Shown: positions 22,864 through 32,937 of the stretch, one piece after another | How positions within the stretch are numbered: position 1 is the first letter of the stretch | Layout: every line of letters begins with the position of its first letter | DNA from: Mycoplasma procyoni | GTDB taxonomy: Bacteria > Bacillota_I > Bacilli_A > Mycoplasmatales > Metamycoplasmataceae | Direction of reading: 5' to 3' | DNA length: 64,000 bases | Assembly (NCBI RefSeq): GCF_017052595.1 | Contig: NZ_JAFIDB010000001.1 | Coordinates: forward strand, 142,483-206,482 | Notes under the pieces: generated by a model | Databases searched by the model: none | What the model saw: only the letters and a program-made list of their open reading frames with translations | Told to the model about the DNA's origin: nothing | Made by a program: the position numbers and the translations under genes

Positions 22864-24789
22864 TTATAGGTCGATGTTTTTTACAAATTTTGCGTTTTCT
22901 TCAATAAATTCACGTCTTGGAGCAACTTCTTCGCCCATTAATTGTTCAAAAACTTGAGAAGCAATCATTGCATCTTTAATTTGAACTTGGTACATTTTTC
23001 TGGCTGCTGGATCCATTGTTGTTTCTCATAATTGTTCTGGGTCCATTTCTCCAAGTCCTTTGTATCTTTGGATTCCGAATCTTGCATCACCAATTCTTTT
23101 TAGAATTTCTTCCTTTTGAGCATCGTTGTATGCATATTCATCTTTTTTACCATATGAAATTTTGTATAAAGGCGGTTGAGCAATGTAAATGAATCCATAT
23201 TCAATTAGAGGTTTAAAGTATCTGTATAAAAATGTTAATAGAAGAGTTCTAATGTGAGCACCATCGACGTCGGCGTCAGTCATGATAACAATCTTGTGGT
23301 ATCTTAGTTTGTTGATGTTGAATTCTGGACTAATTCCTGTTCCAAATGCAGTAATTAAAGAAAGAATTTCTTCATTTCTAAATACTTTATCATCGCTTGT
23401 TTTTTGGGAGTTAATTACTTTCCCTCTTAAAGGTAAAATTGCTTGATAGTGACGATCACGCCCCATTTTCGCACTACCTCCAGCGGAGTTCCCCTCAACG
23501 ATGTATAATTCAGCTATTTCAGCATTTTTTGTTGAACAGTCAGCTAATTTTCCTGGTAGTGAACCAATGTCGCTTGAGCTTTTTTTCTTTGTAGCTTCTC
23601 TTGCATTAGCAGCGGCTCTTCTTGCTTTTTGAGCTAATAAATTACGCTCAATAATCTTTCTTGCATCACCTGGATTTTCGTTTAAGAATCTTTCAAAAAC
23701 TTCAGAGAAAATTTTGTTTACAGCAGGTCTAACATCTTTGTTGATTAATTTTCCTTTTGTTTGTCCTTCAAACATTGGATCGCTGTGTTTTACTGAAATA
23801 ACAACAAACATTCCTTCTTTTAGATCATCTCTTGAAAACTTATCATTTTCAGATTTTAGAAGTTTGTTTTCTAAGGCATAGTTATTAAGAATTCTTGAAA
23901 GGGAATCGAAAAGTCCTGTTTCGTGTGTTCCACCTTCTTTGTTATAAATGTTGTTTGCGTAAGTTAGAATTTCTTCTCTATCTTCAGTTACATATTGTAA
24001 AGAAACTTCAACATTGATGTCTGTTGATCTTTCTTCCCCTAAATTAAATACACCTTCTGCATAAATTGGGTGTTCAATAACTTTTTCATATCCTTTTGTT
24101 AGCTCACTGATGTAGTCAATAATTCCACCTTCAAAGCAGAATTGTTTTTTAACACCTGTTCTTTCGTCTTCAACAACAAATTTTAGTCCTTTTGTTAAGT
24201 AAGCTGTTTGTTTGATTCTATCGATGATTGTGTCGAATTTAAAATCATGTTCTTCCATGATGCTAAAATCAGGTTTGAACATAATTGTTGTACCTGTTTC
24301 ACCTTCAGCACATTCACCGATAACTTTAAGATCATCAAGTTTTTTTCCACCATCTACATATTCTTGGAAATAAACCTTTTTATCTCTTTTGATTCAAACT
24401 TTTAGATTAGAACTTAAGGCATTAACAACAGAAGCTCCAACTCCATGGAGTCCTCCAGAAACTTTATAAGCACTACTGTCAAATTTACCACCAGCATGTA
24501 AAACAGTTAAAACAACTTCAGCAGCTGAAACCCCATGTTTTGGATGAATTCCAACAGGAATCCCACGTCCATTATCACTAATTTTTGCATAGCCATCTTT
24601 TGTAATTGTTACATGAATCTCGTTTGCAAATCCCGCTAAAGACTCATCAACTGAGTTGTCAACAATTTCTCAAATTAAGTGGTGTAGAGCAACAATTCCT
24701 GTTCCTCCAACATACATTCCAGGACGTTTTCTAACAGCTTCTAAACCCTCTAGGGACTGTATACTACTTGCACCATATTCATTAGACAT
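22864..24789 (-). CDS. gyrB: DNA gyrase subunit B
   Basis: 641 aa, normal for mycoplasmal GyrB. With GyrA it introduces negative supercoils using ATP. N-terminal GHKL ATPase: [65 protein letters not shown] domain: [17 protein letters not shown] and [18 protein letters not shown] with the DxD metal site. C-terminus: [20 protein letters not shown] and RREFIEENA. The ending and the [10 protein letters not shown] context favour GyrB over ParE; gyrA is not adjacent. AGGTAATTATG precedes the coding part. TGA near 24652, 24394 and 23026 is Trp. Confidence 0.93.
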
Positions 24790-24833
24790 AATTACCTCCA
24801 TACATCAAAATTTGTATTTAATTTATATTTTAA

Positions 24834-24839
24834 ATTATA
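24834..24839 (-). promoter_or_regulatory. gyrB promoter, extended -10
   Basis: On the minus strand GTGGTATAATTT gives an extended -10 (TGGTATAAT). It would start transcription near 24827, leaving a leader of about 38 nt before gyrB. The same TGGTATAAT signature occurs before hsdR, the YwaF-type gene, and at 57259. Confidence 0.65.
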
Positions 24840-24950
24840 CCACATTTCCCCTTTTTTGCCTTGTTGAAGCTGTATAATAATTTTTTTGCATCTTGAATAA
24901 TCCTAAAATTTCTTTATATTACTAAACAATCTTAATGCTTAAATTATTAA

Positions 24951-24983
24951 AAAATAACCCACTAGTAAGCTAATGAGTTATTT
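24951..24983 (-). terminator. Terminator of cdaA-mgtE-pgsA operon
   Basis: Imperfect hairpin AAATAACCCACTAG / CTAATGAGTTATTT with a T-run on the minus strand, immediately below pgsA. Confidence 0.75.
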
Positions 24984-24986
24984 GTA

Positions 24987-25589
24987 TTATTCATGTTTAA
25001 ATTTAATTAGATCTTTAATTGCATATACATATAAAAATCCTGAATAAAGTGAAAATCCTAAAGCAACTATCATTAATGTGTTAAATAATCAATAAACAAT
25101 CACAAAAGCATTTCCCTCAACTAAAGGTAATACTAACATCATTAAAATTAAAACGATGCTTTGAATCATTGTTTTAATTTTACCTCAAATTGAAGCAGCA
25201 ACTTCTCTGTTTGATTTTGCAGCAAGATTTCTAGAACCATCAACAATGATGTCTCTTGCAATAAATAAAACAACTATTCAGATTTCAATTCAACCAAAGT
25301 ATGCTAAGAAAACCATTGCAGTTGCTGTCATAACTTTATCGGCAATTGGATCAAATAGTTTTCCGAAGTTTGAAACTACATTGTATTTTCTTGCTAAAAA
25401 TCCATCTAAAAAGTCTGTGATCATAGCAGAAATAAAGATTACAAGAGCAAGTGTTAAAGCTCAATAAAGATTGCTTTTTACACTGTAGGCCGGCTTTGAA
25501 AAGCTAAATACTAACATGAAAATCAAGAACGGAATAAAGGCAATCATTCTTGAAATTGTAAGAATATTAGGTAAATTCTTTTTATTCAT
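24987..25589 (-). CDS. pgsA: CDP-diacylglycerol-glycerol-3-phosphate 3-phosphatidyltransferase
   Basis: 200 aa membrane enzyme that makes phosphatidylglycerophosphate from CDP-DAG and glycerol-3-phosphate, the entry to PG and cardiolipin. The CDP-alcohol phosphotransferase signature DG(x2)AR(x8)G(x3)D(x3)D is complete, running from DFLDGFLARKY to GKLFDPIADK near residues 57-85. N-terminal MNKKNLPNILTISRM is typical of PgsA. About five to six hydrophobic segments. TGA = Trp in YWALTLAL, FGWIEIWI and SIWGKIK. The start overlaps the end of the upstream small membrane gene, with GGAGAAAT as RBS. Confidence 0.93.
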
Positions 25590-26085
25590 ATTTCTCCTTC
25601 ATTTCTAAATATTGTTTTTTATCTGTTTCATCTGATAAAAATAATTCTTCTAATTCTTTAAAATATTTTATAGTATCTTGACATCTTTTTTGTCATAAAT
25701 TTGATTTTGTTGTAATTAGATCGTTTAGTTTTTCTGGTAATAAATCATTTTTTTCATAAGGATTATTAACAAAAATTCTTTTGTAACCGTCTAGTTCAAA
25801 AAAACTTTTTAGACCTTGTTGTGCTCAATGGTTGATGTCTTTCATTTTTTCATCACCAATTGAAACAACGAAGTGTTCTAGTTTATAATCATTTTTTTCA
25901 ATTATTCAGTTAGCTTTTGAAACTATGTGAAGCATTAATTCTTTTTCTTCTTTAGCTAATTTTTCTTTTTCTAATTTGATTTTCTTTCTTTTTTTTCTAT
26001 CACTGATGTATTGGAAAAGGAAGATACCAATTAAAAGAGCAACGATCACAACGATCATTATTATTAAAACAACTGTACTATCCAT
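25582..26085 (-). CDS. Single-TM protein of unknown function in pgsA operon
   Basis: 167 aa. One N-terminal TM helix (VVLIIMIVVIVALLIGIFLF, residues 4-23) is followed by a very basic, probably helical stretch (DRKKRKKIKLEKEKLAKEEK) and a hydrophilic domain with several Trp encoded by TGA. The topology suggests a cytoplasmic domain tethered to the membrane. I recognise no family. It is preceded by TTAGGAGG that overlaps the mgtE stop, and its 3' end overlaps pgsA by 8 bp, so it belongs to the cdaA-mgtE-pgsA operon. Confidence 0.75.
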
Positions 26086-26094
26086 TTTAACCTC

Positions 26095-27540
26095 CTAAAT
26101 TAATAAAAATACTAATATTGTAATTCCAAAAAATATAAATGTTGATGTTGCATCTGTTAGTGTTGCAAGAATTGGAGCTGACATAACTGCTGGATCTTTT
26201 CCAAATCTTGCAGCAATTAAAGGAATGATTGAACCCAAGATTTTTGAGAAGACAATTACAAGAAACATTGCGATTGATGAAGCTGCAGAAATAATTAAAA
26301 TATATGCGTATTTTGGTAATTTTGTTGTAATTCCATCGTGTGTAATTGGTTCAGCTATAAAGATATCTCGTGTTGCCATAAAGTAAATAACAAGTCTGAT
26401 AAAGTTAATTAACATCAATATAGAACCAATTGTCATCCCAACATTAAGTTCTTTAAAAAATACTTTTCGCATGTATCCACGTTTTTCAATTTCGCCAAGC
26501 GATAAAGCACGTGTAATTGTTGTTGCGGACTGTGAACCAGCATTTCCAGCAGAACCCGAAATAACAGGAATAATAGAGACAATTGTTGATATAAAGATTC
26601 CTAAACCAAGGGATTTTAGGGAATCATTGTGTTCTAAAGTATCAGTAAATAGCTGTATAACAACTTGCGAAAGTGTTGATCCAAGCATCAAAATAATTAA
26701 TCAGAAAATTCTGGATTTAACTATTTTCATAACGCTTGTTTTTAGATATTCTTCTTCTGAAACTTCTGAATTAATTCCGGCCATTTTATACATATCTTCT
26801 GTGGCTTCTTCTTGGAAAATATCAATAATATCATCCGAAGTAACCATACCAACAAGCCTGTTTGAAGAGTCCATTACAGGAATAACTGACATATCATGTT
26901 CAGCAAAGACATTAGCAACCTTTTCTTTGGCGTCTGTTGTATAAACAAAAGGTACAGCGAACATTATATCTTTTAGTTGGTATGAAACTTTAGAGAAAAC
27001 AATGTCCTCTAAAGTTAGCGCTCCAACGAGTTTTTTGTTTTTGTTTACAATGTAGTAGTAGTGAGTTAGCTCAACATCGTCTTTTTTAGCTCTAATATAC
27101 TCAAGGGCTTGTTTTGCTGTTCAGTATTCTTTTAGAGCAATGATGTCAACAGACATCACAGAACCGATGTGATCTTCATCATAACGCAGAATCTTGTTAA
27201 GTGCCTTTCTTTTTTCAGGATCGATATTTCTTAAGATTCTTGTAGAAAGATTTTGAGGCATTTCTTCTATAAGATCTGCAATTTCATCTGTATATAATTC
27301 ATCAACAATTTGATCAATCATATCATCTGAAAAGTTGTTGATTAATTCTTCTTGAGAATCACTGTCTAAATAAGAAAATACTTCTGCTGCATTTTCTGTA
27401 TTTAGCATTCTAAAAAAAATAACTCTTTCAACAACTGACAACTCAGATGCCTCAAGAGCTATTTGTGCAATCGGAGTCGTTTTAGAGAAATCTCTTATTC
27501 AGTTTATGTCTTTTTTTTCTATTGCATCTTTTAAAGACAT
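26095..27540 (-). CDS. mgtE: Magnesium transporter MgtE
   Basis: 481 aa, close to the usual 450-480. MgtE is a homodimeric Mg2+ channel gated by cytosolic Mg2+. Cytosolic N domain (residues ~20-135): MLNTENAAEVFSYLDSDSQ and LIEEMPQNLSTRILRNI. The tandem CBS pair spans ~136-275, with SVIPVMDSSNRLVGMVTSDD in the second. Five TM helices follow, with STIVSIIPVISGSAGNAGSQ, the conserved N-G-N-A-G-x-Q-type pore motif (here SGSAGNAGSQ). GGAGGTCGTT precedes the ATG. TGA is Trp (for example IIWLIILM near 26700). It lies 9 nt downstream of the c-di-AMP synthase gene. Confidence 0.94.
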
Positions 27541-27549
27541 AACGACCTC

Positions 27550-28125
27550 CTAATTTTTAAGTTTTTGTTCTAGTGCTTTTTTGAATTCTTCGATTGAAAC
27601 ATACTCGAATTTTCCGTGTTTTGCAATTGTAATTCCACCTGTTTCTTCTGAAACAACTATTGTTGTGGAATCTGATTGTTCACTAATTCCCATAGCAGCC
27701 CTATGACGTGAACCATATTTATTATTTATTGATTTTGAAGTAATTTTATAATAAGTAGAAGCATAAATCATTTTATTTGCTCTTATTATTACTGCTCCAT
27801 CGTGTAATGGTGAATTTTTATTAAAAATTGAAATCAATAAAGAGGATGAAATATTTGAGTCTATCTTTACACCATCTGTTCTCATGTTTTCGATATTATC
27901 ACGGTTTTCAATTGTGATAATAGCACCTGTTTTAGTTCTAGATAGCTCTTCAACTGCGTTTTTTAGTTCAATAATAACTCTATTTTTATTAGAATCTGCC
28001 ATTTCTTGAAATTTTGATTTTTTACTTCTAATGTGCTTTATTAAAGAAATTAATTCCTTTGTCCCGATTAAAATTGTTAAAAGAAGACAAATTATTAGAA
28101 TAATTCAAATTAGAGCTATAGTCAT
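27550..28125 (-). CDS. cdaA: Diadenylate cyclase (c-di-AMP synthase), single-TM CdaM type
   Basis: 191 aa. It makes c-di-AMP from two ATP. Catalytic DAC motifs: SPLHDGAVII (DGA) near residue 105 and YGSRHRAAMGIS (RHR) near residue 145. The ATG at 28125 is the start: it adds one TM helix (IALIWIILIICLLLTILIG, with a TGA-encoded Trp) that a shorter ORF misses. One TM helix plus DAC domain matches the mycoplasmal CdaM form rather than the three-TM CdaA of other Firmicutes. It is first in an operon with mgtE and pgsA. c-di-AMP is known to control K+ and osmolyte transport, so the link to an ion transporter is suggestive. Confidence 0.9.
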
Positions 28126-28136
28126 ATCTTTTTCTT

Positions 28137-28169
28137 TAAAAAACGCATCATATTATTTTATGATGCGTT
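28137..28169 (-). terminator. Terminator after CxxC-rich protein gene
   Basis: Stem AACGCATCATA / TATGATGCGTT with T-run on the minus strand. It separates the CxxC gene from cdaA. Confidence 0.87.
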
Positions 28170-28186
28170 AGAAAATATTGTTATTT

Positions 28187-29707
28187 TTATAGATGAGGAA
28201 GCACAAAGATTGTAATGATCAAGAATAATGCTGCGAATCATAATAGGAATCATAGAGCATAGTTTGTTCATGTTCAAATTGTTTCTTTTCTGTAAAATTC
28301 TGTTTCTGATGAACCAACAACGATTTTATCTTCAGCGTCTGTAATATCAATAACTTCAACTGGAGTTTCTTCTTTAGTTTTCTTGTTAACTAAAACGTAT
28401 TCATCTGAATTTTTAATATTTTCTTTTTGGTTGTAAGCTAGAATTTTGCTTGAAATACCATCTGCAACATTAACGTGTGTTAGTGTTGAAGAGTTAACAG
28501 ATTCTACATTTGTTGTAGAAGTTGTAGATGAAACAACTGGAACAACAGTTGGTTCTGGTTTTTGTGATAATTCTGATTCTCATTTAGCAATTTCTTTTTC
28601 AATTTCTTGGCATTCTGCACATTTATCAGCTTCATCTGATTTGTGTGTTGAAGCTGGTTTAGAAGTTGATGAAGCCATTGCTGGTGAAACTGTTGAAACT
28701 TCAAGAGCTGTAGCACATCCACCACATGATTCTTTTTCTAGTTCTTCACTTTCTTTTGCAATTAATTGGCATTCTTTACAGTCGTGTGAAACTGCTTGAG
28801 CTTGTGTTGAAGCTTGTTGTGAAGGAGTTGCAGTAACAACATCTTTTAGTTGATTTTGAGCAACTTCATTTGAAGGTTTTGCTGCTACTACATTAAATAC
28901 AGAATCACATTGTTCACAACCGTTAATTAATTGACTTTGTTCTTCTTGAAGCATTTTGTTGCATTCTTCACATTCTATAGATGAAAGAACGATTTTTTGT
29001 TCATTTGTGTTTTTCATTGGTGATGTTGAAGTAACAATTTTGTTATCTTCTGCTTCAAGTTCTTTGTTTTCAAGTTCAGCTTCTTTGCATTCTTTGCATT
29101 CTTGTGTAGTTTCTACATTTTCTGCAACAACTGGTTCTGCTGGAGCTTGTGAACATTCGAAGCAATCATCTCCTAATTCGTTCTCTAGAGCAAATCTACA
29201 TTCTTCACATTCATAGTCAAATTCCGCAACTGGTGCATGTTGAGCAACTGGAACAACTTCAACTTTTTCCATTGTTGCAACTTTTGGTTCTTCTTTAACT
29301 TCTTCTTTTTTCTCTTCTGCTTTAACTACTTCTTTTACAACTTCTTTTTCTTCTTTAGCCATTAATGGTGCTCATGTTTTAACATCTTCGTCAAGTTTAG
29401 CACATTCATCACACTCATCTGTTACATCTCATTCTGGTTCAACAGCTTTTTTAGGTTCAAAGTGAATGATTTCTACTTCAACTTCATCTTCTGGATTTTC
29501 ACCAATTCTTGTTTTGATTGAGCTAACGAAAACTCCATTTTCTCTTAATCACATTGTTGCATTAAGTTTTAGAGATTTGAAGTGTTCGATACATTCTTCA
29601 AGAGAATCAAAAATTTTGTATTTGTTTATTTTAGCTTTTTTAAAAGTAAATTCAGTTTTTTTTGTTTTTTTGTTAGTTCTTTTTGAACAATAAAATTTAT
29701 CAATCAT
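28187..29707 (-). CDS. CxxC-rich acidic protein with C-terminal TM anchor
   Basis: 506 aa, not recognised. The first ~85 residues form a basic, folded-looking domain (MIDKFYCSKRTNKK..., with NATMWLRENGVFVSSIK). Residues ~95-370 are very acidic and hold nine CxxC pairs: CDEC, CEEC, CFEC, CKEC, CEEC, CEQC, CKEC, CGGC and CAEC. Three are arranged as CxxC-x(11-15)-CxxC (for example CEECRFALENELGDDCFEC), like zinc ribbons. A Ser/Thr-rich stretch follows, and the C-terminus is one Trp/Phe-rich TM helix ending LPHL. There is no signal peptide, so a tail-anchored protein facing the cytoplasm is likely. TGA gives Trp near 29530, 29372, 28580 and several in the TM. Metal binding is inference. Confidence 0.75.
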
Positions 29708-29910
29708 AATTCCTCTTTTTAATAATTTTTAATTTATTTTTGTCTATACAGCTTCTGTGCTAATAGTAAAAAAATTTTACAATATTTTATAATAAAAAAA
29801 AGAAAATAAATATAAATATGCATAAAAAATGTAAAATTCATAGCTTTTTTCAAAAATTTGAGTATATTTTCTGTATTTTTTCTTTATAAAAAGGAAAAAT
29901 TCCTTTTAAA

Positions 29911-29940
29911 AGAAAAGACCAAACATCTCTGTTGGCCTTT
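29911..29940 (-). terminator. Terminator of coiled-coil surface protein gene
   Basis: Hairpin around AAAGACCAAAC / GTTGGCCTTT with a T-rich tail on the minus strand, just below the stop at 29946. Confidence 0.7.
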
Positions 29941-29945
29941 GTTTA

Positions 29946-31382
29946 TTATTGAGTTTCTTTGTTTAATTCTTGGTGTTTTTGTTTAATTTTGTTTAACACA
30001 AAGTTTAATCATCAATTGCTTGCAACTCCTGTTTCATAGAAGTATGCAGGAGATGTAGTTGGTCCAAAAATTGCAATAAAGATGTCTGAAAGCATTTTTG
30101 TTTCTTCATTTTCAACTCATTCTCCTGTTGCTCAAGATTTGGCAGTTTTTCTAATTTTTGACAGTTTTAGATATTGTTCTACATAGTTATATGTTTTTTC
30201 TGCATCGTCAACAACTGTTGAGTAGCTTGCTTTGTTTTCATCTGTAATGTTTAGTTTTTCAAACTCATCGATTTTTTTGTCAATTTCATCTTTGATGTAA
30301 GCTCAGATTTTTTTGAACGTTACTTTAAAGTAATCGTAAGCTTGAATTGCTTTTTTCATGTTTTCATAGCTTGTTAAGCCTTTGTTTTCTTCAAAGGATT
30401 GACGATAAGTGTTGAAGTCAACAATACTAAACCCTTCTACCCCTTTAAAAGGCTGTGCTTTACCGAATGAAACATTACTAATTGCTAAAATTGAAATATC
30501 AGATTCGGGGTTGTATTGAGAACTGTTTAGTCCAACGTTTTTAACAATGTTTTCTTTTTCTTTGTAATCTTCTGTTCCTTTTCAAACTTCAACTACTTTT
30601 TGTTTAATTTCTTGTATTTGCTCATCTGTAATGTTTGAAGAAGAATCGTTTGCTTTTTGTTTTTCTAGTTCTTCAATTTTCTTAATAGAATCGCTTACAA
30701 ACACTGCGGCAGTTTCTTCTCCTGATTTATAAGCAGTTTTTAGATCTACTTCAAGCTGTTTTAGTTTTAGTTGTTCAAGACTTGATATTGCAGCTATAGT
30801 TTCCTTGAGAGCTTTTAGCTCATTTATTTTTGCTTCAAGTTCTTTATATTTTTCTTCGCTTGGATTATTTTTGTTTAATTCTTTATATAAAATAGAAATT
30901 GCATTATCAATTTTATCTTCTTCTATTTTCTTTAAAGTTTTTAGAGTTTGAATAGATACTTCATTGTTTTTATCGGCTGAAGCTGTTTTTCTGGCGAGTT
31001 CTATATAATCCTTTGTAAAAAAATCTAAAAGACTAAAGAATTCTTCTTTTTCAAAGTCTTTTAGATTATTGTTTTTTGTATCTAAAAGATCTAATTCTGC
31101 TTTAAGTTGAGTATATAAATCATTATTATTGTCTTTTAAAGACTCGATTTGAGTATTTAGAGCATCTAAATAAGCTTTGTTTTGTTTAAGAATATTTTCT
31201 TTGGATTGTTTAATTAAATTATCCTTTTGATTTTCTTTGTTATCTTGATTTTGTAGTTGTTTTTGTAGTTGCTTATTTTCAGCGTCCTTCTTGTATACAA
31301 AAACACTACTTAGTGTTAAAGCCGCAGCAATTGTTGTACTAAAAACAAGAACTGCAGCCAGTTTTAAATGTGACTTTTTCAT
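29946..31382 (-). CDS. Exported coiled-coil protein, function unknown
   Basis: 478 aa. N-terminal MKKSHLK, then a hydrophobic helix (LAAVLVFSTTIAAALTLSSVFV) without a Cys, so it is a membrane-anchored or secreted protein and not a lipoprotein. Residues ~30-260 are Lys/Glu/Gln/Leu-rich with heptad character (QLQKQLQNQDNKENQKDN, LEKQKANDSSS), probably coiled coil. The C-terminal ~210 residues contain several TGA-encoded Trp (KVVEVWKGTEDYK, SNWWLNFVLNK) and look globular. No family recognised. It stands alone, with a terminator below and a long AT-rich upstream region. Confidence 0.75.
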
Positions 31383-31680
31383 TTTTGTTCCTTTTCTTTT
31401 GTAACTTACAATTAAGTTTTTTTAACTTACTAATACAAAATTATATTATTTTTGTGTATTTGTGCAAATATATTGACAAAAAGCAACAAAAATTGCTTAA
31501 ATTTAGACAAAAAAGTGCATTTTTGAAATATATCAAACTTTTTCACAAAAAAACTTTTTAGTCTAAACAAATGTGATTTTTTAAGTTTAATTAAGTTTTA
31601 AAATTCTTTTTTATAAAAAATAAATATGCTAATTTTAAAAAAGTTTTATAATTTAACTATATAGATTAGAAGGAGATCTC
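31383..31680. other. Divergent intergenic region upstream of pgk
   Basis: About 300 bp without a gene between two divergent genes, so it must hold promoters for both. A TATAAT stands at 31647-31652, about 29 bp before the pgk start, and is the likely pgk -10. Nothing else is recognised. Confidence 0.5.
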
Positions 31681-32889
31681 ATGGAATTAAAAAACAGAAA
31701 AAAAACAATTAACGATCTACAACTTAAAGGAAAAAAAGTTCTTGTTAGAGTTGACTTTAACGTTCCTATTAAAGATGGAAAAATTACTTCAACAAAAAGA
31801 ATTGTAGCTTCATTACCAACACTAAAAAAAGTTATTGCTGAAGGTGGAAAAGCAATCGTTTTCTCACACCTAGGTAGAATTAAAGAAGAAGCTGACAAAG
31901 AGAAAAAAAGCTTAAGACTTGTTGCTGAAGAATTACAAAAACAACTAAACCAAAAAGTTGTGTTTGTTGACCAAACAAGAGGACCAAAACTTGAAAAAGC
32001 TATCAATGAGCTTAAAGAAGGAGAAGTTCTTTTATTTGAAAACACAAGATTTGAAGACTTAAACGACAAAGCTGAATCAAAAAACAACCCAGAACTTGGA
32101 AAATACTGAGCTTCTTTAGGTGACGTTTTCATTAACGATGCTTTCGGTACAGCACACAGAGCACACGCTTCAAACGTTGGAATTGCAAGCAACATTAAAG
32201 AATCTGCAATGGGTTATCTATTAGAAAAAGAAGTAAACGCACTTTCAAAAATCGTTACAAACCCAGAAAAACCATTTATTGCTATTATTGGTGGAGCTAA
32301 AATTTCAGATAAAATCGGTGTTGTAAGTTCTCTACTACAAAAAGCTGACAAAGTTATTATTGGTGGAGGAATGGCTTATACATTCAACAAAGCACTTGGA
32401 TTTAACATCGGTACTTCATTAGTTGAAGAAGACAAAATTGAATTAGCAAAAGAATATCTACAAAAATTTGGAGACAAAATCGTTCTTCCAGTTGATCACG
32501 CTATGGCAAAATCATTCGAAGATCAACCAAGAATTCTAAACCCTGAAAACCCTCTACAAATTTTAGAAGGAACAATGGGATTAGATATTGATAAATACTC
32601 AATCGAATTATTCAAAAAAGAATTAGAAGGTGCTAAAACAGTTCTTTGAAACGGACCAATGGGAGTTACAGAATTCTCAAACTTCAAATATGGTACAGAA
32701 GAAGTTGCAAAAAGCATTTCTAAATTAACAAACGCTTATTCAGTTATTGGTGGAGGAGACTCTGTAGCTGCTGTTGAAAAATTAGGATTTGAACAAGCAT
32801 TCAGTCACATTTCAACAGGTGGTGGAGCTTCTATTGAATTCTTAGAAGGTAAAGAATTACCAGGAATTGCATCAATTCAAAATAAATAA
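31681..32889 (+). CDS. pgk: Phosphoglycerate kinase
   Basis: 402 aa. It transfers phosphate from 1,3-bisphosphoglycerate to ADP, one of the two ATP-forming steps of glycolysis, on which fermenting mollicutes rely. Signatures: [14 protein letters not shown] near the N-terminus, [36 protein letters not shown], the nucleotide loop [13 protein letters not shown] and [31 protein letters not shown] precedes the ATG. TGA codons (32107, 32647) are Trp in GKYWASLGD and VLWNGPMGV, both invariant positions. A strong terminator follows, so it is monocistronic. Confidence 0.97.
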
Positions 32890-32900
32890 TCAAACAAAAC

Positions 32901-32928
32901 AAGTTTAAGCGGTTGCTTAAACTTTTTT
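32901..32928 (+). terminator. Terminator of pgk
   Basis: Stem AAGTTTAAGC-GGTT-GCTTAAACTT followed by six T; textbook intrinsic terminator ending 9 nt before the next ATG. Confidence 0.9.
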
Positions 32929-32937
32929 GCTCTTAAA

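Noticed and set aside
28446..28799. Plus-strand ORF of 117 codons opposite the CxxC gene (and a second at 28956-29216)
   Set aside because: Mirror of a Cys/Glu/Thr-rich coding sequence; Ser/Val-rich with no RBS or homology-like motif.
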